Assembly (NCBI GenBank): GCA_017412585.1
Contig: JAFPXK010000024.1
Span: 1 to 64,000, forward strand
Direction of reading: 5' to 3'
Length of the DNA stretch: 64,000 nucleotides
From: Oscillospiraceae bacterium
GTDB taxonomy: Bacteria > Bacillota > Clostridia > Oscillospirales > Oscillospiraceae
In this document: piece after piece, positions 18,987 through 25,628 of the stretch
Position numbering within the stretch: the stretch's first letter is position 1
Layout of the letters: every line of letters begins with the position of its first letter
Notes under the pieces: model-generated
Told to the model about the DNA's origin: nothing
The model's database searches: none
Seen by the model: the letters and a program-made list of their open reading frames with translations, nothing else
Position numbers and translations under genes: made by a program

Positions 18987-19087
18987 AAAAAACAAAAGAG
19001 CGCCCTGCCGAAAGCAGAACACCCATAGTGGGAGCATAGGTGCCCCCGTAGAGACGCCGCAGGCCAACACCCCGCAGCTATATGGTT
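18987..19087 (-). promoter_or_regulatory. Purine (guanine-type) riboswitch with terminator
   Basis: Minus-strand aptamer, about 19087-19021. P1 is CCATA/TATGG, P2 GCGGG/CCTGC with loop GTGTTGG, J2/3 GTCTCTAC, and P3 GGGGG/CTCCC with loop containing CACC. It closes with J3/1 AC before TATGG. The C of J3/1 matches the guanine-specifying C74 of known aptamers. A terminator follows: arms GGGTGTTCTGC/GCAGGGCGCTC (19024-18998) then TTTTGTTTTTT. The terminator's first bases overlap the 3' arm of P1, so ligand binding may weaken the terminator and turn guaD on. That direction is inference. Confidence 0.8.
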
Positions 19088-19100
19088 ATCTTGTAATTCC

Positions 19101-19128
19101 ATTATAGCACGTCGCCGCCACTTTGCAA
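19101..19128 (-). promoter_or_regulatory. Promoter of the guanine deaminase leader
   Basis: On the minus strand, TTGCAA (19128-19123), 16 bases and a perfect TATAAT (19106-19101). Confidence 0.65.
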
Positions 19129-19142
19129 GTCCATTCTTTTCC

Positions 19143-19171
19143 GCATAAGCCTGTCCCGGCGGTCATAGAAT
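19143..19171 (+). promoter_or_regulatory. Possible sigma-E (mother-cell) promoter of spoIIP
   Basis: GCATAAG (19143-19149), 14 bases, CATAGAAT (19164-19171). This resembles the sigma-E consensus, whose -10 is close to CATACAAT. spoIIP is a sigma-E target in Bacillus. Confidence 0.5.
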
Positions 19172-19194
19172 GAGAGCTGAAAGAGGTGTCACCA

Positions 19195-20310
19195 ATGAAA
19201 ACTTCTCCCCTACGCCGAGGATGCGCCGCACTGACCGCCATAGCCGTCATAGCGGGCAATTATCTGCTGCTGCAAAGCGGTAATAATCAAGGTATTATCG
19301 AGAGTGTAAAGGAATTACACCTGCCATTGAAAATCGTGCAATGGGAGCTGGGGGACCTCTTTGACGCCACCGGACGCATTCCTCCCGGGGCCGTTTTGGC
19401 CCTGCGGCAGTCCCCTGCCCTGTATGCCGCCCGGTATGAAATAGCGGAAACGGCGACCCAAAGTCCCGCCGTCTCCACCCTGCCGCAATCGCCCGGAACC
19501 CCCATTCCCGCGCCCCGGTCCGGCGACCTGACCTTTACGGATAACGGCGTTCCCTCACAGACCACAAAGCCCACCGGCATCGGTGGCTACACGGTGGTGA
19601 ACGGTGTATATATCAAAAATGCCTCCAATAAGACATTAAGCGAAGATGCGCTGACCCAGCCCTTGTCGAATCTCCCCGCGGACGGCGCCCCTCTGGTGCT
19701 GATCATGCACACCCATGGCAGCGAGGCATATACGCCCGCGGAGCCTGTCGAATATGTCAGCGAGGGCACCTACCGCTCCTCCGACCCTGCTTACAGCGTC
19801 ATAGGCGTGGGCGACGCCATGGCAGCCACACTGTCGGAATACGGCATCTCCGTCGTCCATGACCGTACTCTGTATGACGACCCGCTTTATGACGGCTCTT
19901 ACGAGCGCTCAGCCCAGGGCGTGTCGGCTTACCTGGAGAAATACCCCTCCATCGCCTATGTGCTGGATGTACACCGTGACGCCGTGCAGGACAGCAGCGG
20001 CAGGCAGTATAAGCTCATTTCCCAGGAGGACCCCCACGCCGCCCAGATCAGCTTCGTCATGGGCAGCAATCACGACGGCTGGGAGGACAATCTCCGTCTC
20101 GCCATTGCCGTCTCCTCAGCCGCCGTCGCTGACCGTCCCACACTGATGCGCCCCATCACCCTGCGCAACTCCAACTATAATCAGCATCTCTGCTCCGGCT
20201 CCCTGCTGGTGGAGGTGGGCACAGCGGGCAATTCCCCGGAGGAGGCCGTCTATTCCGGTCGCCTCTTTGCCGCCGCACTGGCCCGGGTCATTACGGGGCA
20301 ACCATCATAA
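19195..20310 (+). CDS. spoIIP: Stage II sporulation protein P (peptidoglycan hydrolase)
   Basis: About 371 residues. An N-terminal membrane anchor (ALTAIAVIAGNYLLLQ) is followed by a variable linker and the SpoIIP amidase/endopeptidase domain: LVLIMHTHGSEAYTP (metal His and Glu), YVLDVHRDA and NYNQHLCSGSLLVEVGTAGN. In engulfment SpoIIP acts with SpoIID and SpoIIM to thin septal peptidoglycan. AAGAGGTG eight bases upstream supports ATG 19195 over an in-frame GTG at 19186. The gene is monocistronic and ends at a bidirectional terminator. It marks the organism as an endospore-former. Confidence 0.95.
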   Translation: MKTSPLRRGCAALTAIAVIAGNYLLLQSGNNQGIIESVKELHLPLKIVQWELGDLFDATGRIPPGAVLALRQSPALYAARYEIAETATQSPAVSTLPQSPGTPIPAPRSGDLTFTDNGVPSQTTKPTGIGGYTVVNGVYIKNASNKTLSEDALTQPLSNLPADGAPLVLIMHTHGSEAYTPAEPVEYVSEGTYRSSDPAYSVIGVGDAMAATLSEYGISVVHDRTLYDDPLYDGSYERSAQGVSAYLEKYPSIAYVLDVHRDAVQDSSGRQYKLISQEDPHAAQISFVMGSNHDGWEDNLRLAIAVSSAAVADRPTLMRPITLRNSNYNQHLCSGSLLVEVGTAGNSPEEAVYSGRLFAAALARVITGQPS

Positions 20311-20322
20311 TAGAACAAGCGC

Positions 20323-20355
20323 AAAAAATACGCCGGGTTTCCCCGGCGTATTTAC
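20323..20355. terminator. Bidirectional terminator between spoIIP and tsf
   Basis: The stem AAATACGCCGGG/CCCGGCGTATTT has A/T runs on both sides (AAAAAAT and TATTTACT). Confidence 0.88.
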
Positions 20356-20375
20356 TATCACACTGTCAAGTAAAA

Positions 20376-21293
20376 TTACTTGCCCATGTTCATCTGAGCG
20401 GCGACTTCAGCGGCGAAGTCCTCCTGCTTCTTCTCGATGCCCTCACCGGTCTGGAAGCGGACGGCGTCCACGAACTTCACAGCGCCCTTGGAGGCCTCGG
20501 CGATGTACTTCTCCACGCTGCCGGTGAAGATGTCGCTGCGGACGAACTCCATCTGCAGCAGGCAGTTCTCCTCGTAGAACTTGTTCATCTTGCCCATGAC
20601 GATCTTTTCCTTGACCTGAGCGGGCTTGTTGGCCATCTTGGGGTCGGAATCCATGAGAGCCAGAGCAACCTTCTTCTCCTCGGCCAGCACCTCGTCGGTG
20701 ACCTGGGCCTTATCCCAGAAGCGGGGATTCAGCGCGGCGATCTGCATGGCCACGTTCTTGCCGATCTCGGTGGCGTCAAAGCCGCCCTCCACAGCCAGAT
20801 TCACCAGCACGCCGATCTTGCCGCCGGCATGGACGTAACCCACGCTGGTGTTGTTGGCAAAACGGACGAAGCGGCGGATCTGCAGGTTCTCACCGATGGA
20901 CATGACCTTCTCGGGCATGGTCTCGGAAACGGTCAGCTCGGAGCCGGGATACTTGCAGTTCATCAGGGCGTCCACATCGGCGGGATCGTTGTCCACCACA
21001 ACCTTGGCCACGTCCTTGACAAAGGCCACAAACAGGTCGGACTTGGCGCAGAAGTCGGTCTCGCAGTTGACCTCCACCACAGCGCCCACCCCGTTCTCGC
21101 ACAGGGCGTAGGACATACCCTCGGCGGCGATGCGGCCGGCCTTCTTGGCGGCCTTGGCCAGGCCCTTCTCCCGCAGCCACTCAACGGCCTTGTCCATGTC
21201 GCCGTCGCACTCGGTCAGCGCCTTCTTGCAGTCCATCATACCCACGCTGGTCATCTCGCGCAGGGTCTTAACATCCTGAGCAGTAAAAGCCAT
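20376..21293 (-). CDS. tsf: Elongation factor Ts
   Basis: A 305-residue EF-Ts, the nucleotide exchange factor for EF-Tu. LREMTSVGMMDCKKALTECD is the N-terminal UBA-like domain with its conserved TSVGMMDCKKAL block. The dimerisation core includes VNCETDFCAKSD and later KPAQVKEKIVMGKMNKFYEE. TAGGAGG precedes the ATG. It lies about 80 bases after rpsB, the conserved rpsB-tsf pair. The usual downstream pyrH-frr genes are absent here; a terminator ends the operon. Confidence 0.97.
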   Translation of the reverse strand: MAFTAQDVKTLREMTSVGMMDCKKALTECDGDMDKAVEWLREKGLAKAAKKAGRIAAEGMSYALCENGVGAVVEVNCETDFCAKSDLFVAFVKDVAKVVVDNDPADVDALMNCKYPGSELTVSETMPEKVMSIGENLQIRRFVRFANNTSVGYVHAGGKIGVLVNLAVEGGFDATEIGKNVAMQIAALNPRFWDKAQVTDEVLAEEKKVALALMDSDPKMANKPAQVKEKIVMGKMNKFYEENCLLQMEFVRSDIFTGSVEKYIAEASKGAVKFVDAVRFQTGEGIEKKQEDFAAEVAAQMNMGK

Positions 21294-21376
21294 AGTAAAT
21301 ATCCTCCTAAGTCAAATTAAAGGGGGCAGGGACATCGCCCTGCCCCGTGGATTACGCGGTTTTACTTGCGCCGAGA

Positions 21377-22114
21377 TTACTCAGCGTCAGCGGTCTCCTC
21401 GGCGGCAGCCTCTTCCATCTGCTCGCCCTGACGGCCCTCGATCATGGCGTTGGCCATCACGGAGGCGATCAGCTTGATGGCGCGGATGGCGTCATCGTTG
21501 CCGGGGATGGGATAATCGATCTCGTCGGGATCGCAGTTGGTATCGGCGATGGCCACAACGGGGATGCCCAGACGGTGGGCCTCGGCGATGGCGTTGCGCT
21601 CCTTGCGGGTGTCCACGATGAACAGAGCGCCGGGCAGACGGTTCATTTCCTTCACGCCGCCCAGATACTTCTCCAGCTTCTCGATCTCGCCCATGTGCTT
21701 GATAACTTCCTTCTTGGGCAGCATATCAAAGGTGCCGTCAGCCTGCATGGCCTTCAGCTGATTCAGGCGATCCACGCGGGTGCGCATGGTCTTGAAGTTG
21801 GTCATCATGCCGCCCAGCCAGCGGGCGTTGACGTAATACATGTTGCAGCGCAGGGCCTCGTCACGAATGGCCTCCTGGGCCTGCTTCTTGGTGCCCACGA
21901 ACAGCAGGGACTTACCGGACTCGCTGAGCTCACGGACGAAGCTGTAAGCCTCCTCCAGCTTCTTCACGGTCTTCTGCAGGTCGATGATGTAGATACCGTT
22001 GCGCTCGGTGTAGATGTAGGGAGCCATCTTGGGGTTCCAGCGGCGGGTCTGATGACCGAAATGCACGCCGGCCTCCAACAGGGCCTTCATGGATACGACG
22101 TTCTGATTAGCCAT
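21377..22114 (-). CDS. rpsB: 30S ribosomal protein S2
   Basis: A 245-residue S2. Diagnostic blocks: [52 protein letters not shown] and [21 protein letters not shown]-type sequence near 190 (here [20 protein letters not shown]). The acidic C-terminus ([13 protein letters not shown]) is common. The start is ATG 22114 with AAGGAGAA upstream; the longer in-frame extension falls in the leader. First gene of the rpsB-tsf operon. Confidence 0.97.
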   Translation of the reverse strand: MANQNVVSMKALLEAGVHFGHQTRRWNPKMAPYIYTERNGIYIIDLQKTVKKLEEAYSFVRELSESGKSLLFVGTKKQAQEAIRDEALRCNMYYVNARWLGGMMTNFKTMRTRVDRLNQLKAMQADGTFDMLPKKEVIKHMGEIEKLEKYLGGVKEMNRLPGALFIVDTRKERNAIAEAHRLGIPVVAIADTNCDPDEIDYPIPGNDDAIRAIKLIASVMANAMIEGRQGEQMEEAAAEETADAE

Positions 22115-22225
22115 TTTGTTGTTTCTCCTTAATATTAGTTTTGTACCTCCGAACCCCTCATCCCAAGCAGCTAACCGATTGCCGGCACCGGCTGTCAGTC
22201 CGGGTTCGTGCGGATTCACCGGGAT

Positions 22226-22254
22226 ATAATACCACAAGTATAGCCCGATTGCAA
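22226..22254 (-). promoter_or_regulatory. Promoter of rpsB-tsf
   Basis: On the minus strand, TTGCAA (22254-22249), 17 bases, TATTAT (22231-22226). It leaves a leader of about 105 bases with GC-rich inverted sequence, possibly an S2 autoregulatory site. Confidence 0.7.
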
Positions 22255-22292
22255 GGAAAATTTCACTAAAAATCGGGATTTTTTCGGCTTGT

Positions 22293-22574
22293 TTACCACG
22301 GTTTCTTTTTCTTGTGGCCTGGGCCGTCCCGGCGCTGAAAGGGCTTGTCAATTAAGATAATGTCGTCCCCGAACCGCTGTACACAGTCCCAGGGAATGTA
22401 GTAGTCCTCTCCCCTGCCGAACAGGCCGAAAAACTTGCACGGGCCCAGCACGATCAGTGCCTTCACGGTGCCCTCCGGCATACACAGCTCCAGATCCCCC
22501 ACGTACCCCAGCCGGCAGCCGTCGCTGAGATTGATGACCTCCTTGCGCCGCAGTTGGCAATAGCGCATCAGCAT
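22293..22574 (-). CDS. YlmC/YmxH-family PRC-barrel sporulation protein
   Basis: 93 residues of the PRC-barrel type. [21 protein letters not shown] at the N-terminus, [19 protein letters not shown] and GDDIILID are the YlmC/YmxH signature. Bacillus ymxH and ylmC are sporulation-associated and of unknown biochemical role. A Lys-rich tail (HKKKKPW) ends the protein. GGGGAGG supports ATG 22574. It is divergent from sigG, whereas many clostridia place ymxH after sigG on the same strand. Confidence 0.85.
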   Translation of the reverse strand: MLMRYCQLRRKEVINLSDGCRLGYVGDLELCMPEGTVKALIVLGPCKFFGLFGRGEDYYIPWDCVQRFGDDIILIDKPFQRRDGPGHKKKKPW

Positions 22575-22656
22575 GGCGCTCCACCTCCCCGTCACAGCTT
22601 ATGCGCCGTGCCGCCTGTCCCATTCTGCCGCAATCGCTGTAGTTTTGTCGCCGCAG

Positions 22657-22686
22657 GCATAAGCCAGTCCCCGGCAGTCCATACTT
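22657..22686 (+). promoter_or_regulatory. Possible forespore (sigma-F/G) promoter of sigG
   Basis: GCATAA (22657-22662), 17 bases, CATACTT (22680-22686), similar to the sigma-F/sigma-G consensus (GCATA and CATACTA-like). No good sigma-A promoter is visible in front of sigG. Confidence 0.45.
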
Positions 22687-22711
22687 CCGGTAAACAGCAG
22701 GAGGCGAAAGT

Positions 22712-23482
22712 ATGCGGGGAAAAGTGGAGATATGCGGCGTCAACACGGCAAAATTGCAGCGGCTGAGTCACGAGGAAATGATGGCGCTGCTGCCCAAGGC
22801 CCAGGCGGGAGACGATGCCGCCAGAGAAAAGCTGATCTGCGGCAATCTGAAGCTGGTGCTTTCGGTGGTGCAGCGGTTTTCAGGCAGGGGAGCCGACATG
22901 GACGATTTATTTCAGGTGGGCTGTATCGGCCTTGTCAAGGCCATCGACCACTTTGACATGACCCAGGACGTGCGGCTGTCCACCTACGCCGTTCCTCTCA
23001 TTATCGGCGAGGTGCGGCGCTATCTCCGGGACTTCACCACCGTCCGGGTCAGTCGCAGCCTTCGGGATACCGCTTACCGGGTGCTCCAGGCCCGGGAGAA
23101 GCTGACGGCGGAGTGGCAGCGGGAGCCTACGGCGGACGAAATCGCCCAATTCCTGCAAATCCCCCGGGAGGACATCGCCCTGGCCCTGGACGCCATTACC
23201 GACCCCGTCAGCCTTTTCGATCCCATTTACGACCAGGGCGGCGACGCCATGTGCGTGATGGATCAGGTGCGGGACGAGAAAAACAACGATGACCGCTGGC
23301 TGGAGCGCATCACCTTGAAGGACGCCGTTTCTCACCTGACGGAGCGGCAGCGCAGCATCCTCACCATGCGCTACTTCCAGGGGCTGACCCAGATGGAGGT
23401 ATCCGCCGAAATCGGCATTTCCCAGGCTCAGGTCAGCCGTTTGGAAAAGGCCGCCATGGCGGCCATCCGCAGGGAATTATAA
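22712..23482 (+). CDS. sigG: RNA polymerase sporulation sigma factor SigG
   Basis: A 256-residue sigma-70 family factor directing late forespore transcription. The N-terminal KVEICGVNTAKLQRLS is the hallmark of SigG (and the site involved in anti-sigma recognition). Region 2 follows with DLFQVGCIGLVKAIDHFD, then region 3 and region 4 (LTERQRSILTMRYFQGLTQMEVSAEIGISQAQVSRLEK). AGGAGG precedes the ATG. The gene is monocistronic, with a terminator after it. Confidence 0.95.
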   Translation: MRGKVEICGVNTAKLQRLSHEEMMALLPKAQAGDDAAREKLICGNLKLVLSVVQRFSGRGADMDDLFQVGCIGLVKAIDHFDMTQDVRLSTYAVPLIIGEVRRYLRDFTTVRVSRSLRDTAYRVLQAREKLTAEWQREPTADEIAQFLQIPREDIALALDAITDPVSLFDPIYDQGGDAMCVMDQVRDEKNNDDRWLERITLKDAVSHLTERQRSILTMRYFQGLTQMEVSAEIGISQAQVSRLEKAAMAAIRREL

Positions 23483-23498
23483 TATGTAGCATCCACGC

Positions 23499-23528
23499 AA
23501 AACCGCCGTCCCGATGGGACGGCGGTTT
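23499..23528. terminator. Bidirectional terminator between sigG and ispF
   Basis: The stem AAACCGCCGTCCC/GGGACGGCGGTTT with loop GAT, between convergent genes. Confidence 0.88.
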
Positions 23529-23549
23529 CATATTAACATTGGTAAGCAA

Positions 23550-24032
23550 TCAGAGCTTTTCCACCAGCGCCACCGCATGGCATGCCATGCCCTCCCCGCT
23601 GCCGGTGAAGCCCAAATGCTCCTCTGTGGTGGCCTTCACATTGACAAGCTCCGGAGAAATCCCCATGCGGCAGGCCAGGTTCTCCGCCATCTGCCGCCGA
23701 TAGGAGCCCACCTTGGGCGCCTGGGCAATCAGCGTCACGTCCACGTTCACAACGCCGTAGCCCTCCTGCCCCAGCAGCGCCGCCACATGCTCCAGCAGCA
23801 ACAGGCTGCTGATGCCCCGGTATCGCTCATCGCTGTCCGGGAAATGGCGTCCGATATCCCCCAGGCCGCAGGCGCCCAGCAGGGCGTCCATCACCGCATG
23901 GGTCAGCACGTCGGCGTCGCTGTGGCCGTCCAGGCCCTTTTCATAGGGAATCTCCACGCCGCCCAAAATCAGCTTACGCCCGGCGGCAAGGCGATGCACG
24001 TCATATCCGTGCCCTATCCGCAGGTTCGTCAC
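23550..24032 (-). CDS. ispF: 2-C-methyl-D-erythritol 2,4-cyclodiphosphate synthase
   Basis: A 160-residue trimeric MEP-pathway enzyme forming MEcPP and releasing CMP. RIGHGYDVHRLAAGRKLILGG carries the metal-binding Asp and His; LDGHSDADVLTHAVMDALLGA is the second signature. The C-terminal VKATTEEHLGFTGSGEGMACHAV is also typical. It overlaps ispD by four bases (ATGA type), a translationally coupled pair. Confidence 0.97.
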   Translation of the reverse strand: MTNLRIGHGYDVHRLAAGRKLILGGVEIPYEKGLDGHSDADVLTHAVMDALLGACGLGDIGRHFPDSDERYRGISSLLLLEHVAALLGQEGYGVVNVDVTLIAQAPKVGSYRRQMAENLACRMGISPELVNVKATTEEHLGFTGSGEGMACHAVALVEKL

Positions 24033-24766
24033 AGGCTGTCACCGCCTCGTGTCAGAATGGCCTCACCGATAATCAAATCAAAAGGCGTGGTGATTTTAAT
24101 GTTTTCCGGGTCGCCGGGTGTCAAGTAGACTTCCTTGCCAAGGCGCTCCACAGCAGCGCAGTCGTCGGTGGCGGTCACGCCGTCGTTCAGCGCCGACTGC
24201 AGTGCCGCCCGCAGAATGTTGGCCTGAAATACCTGGGGCGTCTGTACGGCGTACAAGGTGTCCCTGTCGGGGGTGGATACCACCTTTCCCTCATCGTCCG
24301 CCACCTTGATGGTGTCCGTCACCGGCAAAGCGGGGGCCACGGCATTGGTCTTTGCCCCCAGGCGGATCAAATCGTCGATCTGCTGCGGTCTTACCAGGGG
24401 CCGGGCCCCATCGTGTACGGCAATCAGCTCCGTATCCGCCCGGCATTCCATAGCCGCCGCCAGCACCGACGCCGTACGCGATTCGCCGCCCTGCACCACA
24501 CGGATGGGCTTGTGAAGGCCCGCCTTGTGGCAGAGGTCGGCGATTTCCAGCATATCCTCTTCCCTGGCGGCTACAATAATCTCATCCGCCAGTGCCGCGC
24601 TGTCAATGGCCATCAGCGTCCGCTGCAGGACGGGGATGCCGCAAAGATCCATCATCAGCTTATTGCCGCCGCCCATCCGCCGGGAGCTGCCGGCAGCGGG
24701 CACAATCACAGTGCAGCGGGGCAGCGTCTTATCCTGCACCTTCTGCACTTTATTCCAAAAGCTCAT
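24029..24766 (-). CDS. ispD: 2-C-methyl-D-erythritol 4-phosphate cytidylyltransferase
   Basis: About 245 residues. VIVPAAGSSRRMGGGNKLMMDL is the nucleotide-binding loop of IspD; VHDGARPLV and TDDCAAVERLG are the other signatures. The enzyme joins CTP and MEP to CDP-ME. GCGGAG eight bases upstream favours ATG 24766 over the in-frame GTG 24772 that overlaps the carD stop. There is an N-terminal extension of about 17 residues (FWNKVQKVQDKTLP) before the domain. The carD-ispD-ispF order is common in Firmicutes. Confidence 0.95.
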   Translation of the reverse strand: MSFWNKVQKVQDKTLPRCTVIVPAAGSSRRMGGGNKLMMDLCGIPVLQRTLMAIDSAALADEIIVAAREEDMLEIADLCHKAGLHKPIRVVQGGESRTASVLAAAMECRADTELIAVHDGARPLVRPQQIDDLIRLGAKTNAVAPALPVTDTIKVADDEGKVVSTPDRDTLYAVQTPQVFQANILRAALQSALNDGVTATDDCAAVERLGKEVYLTPGDPENIKITTPFDLIIGEAILTRGGDSL

Positions 24767-24771
24767 AACCA

Positions 24772-25251
24772 CTACTCCGCAATCATCTTGAATAAATCGC
24801 GCTCCACCGCCTCATAGGTGGTCTCCCACACCAAGGCCACCTCGGACAGGAACACCTGCTTGGCATTATACAGCATTTTCCGCTCGCCGGTGGACAAACC
24901 CTGTCGAATGTCCCGCAGAGAAAGGCCTTTTATCACGTGGAGCAAATCATGGAGGTCTCCGCTTTTCAGCTTCTCCATATTCTCACGATACCGACGGTTC
25001 CAGTTGTTGGTCATGTCGGCCTCGATTTCGGGGATCTTGCGGAACAGGTCCTCCGCGTCCTCCCGGCTCATAGGCCGCCGCAGCCCCACAACGCCGCATT
25101 TGTCCGTGGGTACCTTCAGCATCAGGCCGCCGGACGGCATACGAAACACATAATACGTGGACGTTTTGCCGGCCAGACGCTCTTGGGTGATGTCCTCAAT
25201 GACACCAGCGCCGTGCAGGGGATGAACTACATTATCACCAATCTGAAACAT
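24772..25251 (-). CDS. CarD-family transcriptional regulator
   Basis: A 159-residue protein. The N-terminal Tudor-like RNAP-interacting domain (MFQIGDNVVHPLHGAGVIEDI) resembles the RNAP-interaction domain of CarD/TRCF. A helical C-terminal domain follows (DLHDLLHVIKGLSLRDIRQG, LSTGERKMLYNAKQVFLSEV). CarD binds the RNA polymerase beta subunit and stabilises open complexes, especially at rRNA promoters. TAGGAGG supports ATG 25251. First gene of the carD-ispD-ispF operon. Confidence 0.93.
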   Translation of the reverse strand: MFQIGDNVVHPLHGAGVIEDITQERLAGKTSTYYVFRMPSGGLMLKVPTDKCGVVGLRRPMSREDAEDLFRKIPEIEADMTNNWNRRYRENMEKLKSGDLHDLLHVIKGLSLRDIRQGLSTGERKMLYNAKQVFLSEVALVWETTYEAVERDLFKMIAE

Positions 25252-25292
25252 CCGGCAGCCTCCTATACGCATATTAATCGCTTATAGTAGGC

Positions 25293-25321
25293 ATTATAAA
25301 CGCTAATATATGAAAAATCAA
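25293..25321 (-). promoter_or_regulatory. Promoter of the carD-ispDF operon
   Basis: On the minus strand, TTGATT (25321-25316), 17 bases, TATAAT (25298-25293). Confidence 0.65.
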
Positions 25322-25428
25322 GTAAAAATAGTTAAGAATTGTATTAAATTTTTATAAAAACGCCATTTTTTGCAGCAAAAAGCAAAGCAAATTGTCAGAT
25401 TCAGCCATAAAGCTGTATCGCAAAGGAA

Positions 25429-25564
25429 AAGCCCGGCGCAAATTGCGCCGGGCTTCAAGCTGTCGACAAAGTGTCGACAGCTTGAAGCGCAAATGCAGAA
25501 GCATGCAAGATGCTCCTGCATTTGCATGGATTTCATGTGAAGGGGGATTCCCATCCCCCTTCAC
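25429..25564. repeat. Second palindrome cassette: four back-to-back hairpins
   Basis: Four near-perfect hairpins fill 136 bases: AAGCCCGGCGCAA/TTGCGCCGGGCTT (25429-25455); CTTCAAGCTGTCGACA/TGTCGACAGCTTGAAG (25453-25487, 16 bp perfect); GCAAATGCAG/CTGCATTTGC with inner AGCAT/ATGCT (25489-25525); GTGAAGGGGGAT/ATCCCCCTTCAC (25537-25564). Neighbouring hairpins share arm bases (CTT at 25453-25455). The first one, read on the minus strand, has TTTTCCTTT after it and can terminate the S1 transcript. The organisation resembles 197-454, though the sequences differ. The rest of the gene-free stretch 25252-25628 holds the carD promoter and AT-rich sequence. Confidence 0.65.
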
Positions 25565-25628
25565 AATCCCCCATGCTTATCGAACTCTGTTCAAAAAGGC
25601 CCTTAGTCTACAGTCTATTTAGGTACAA

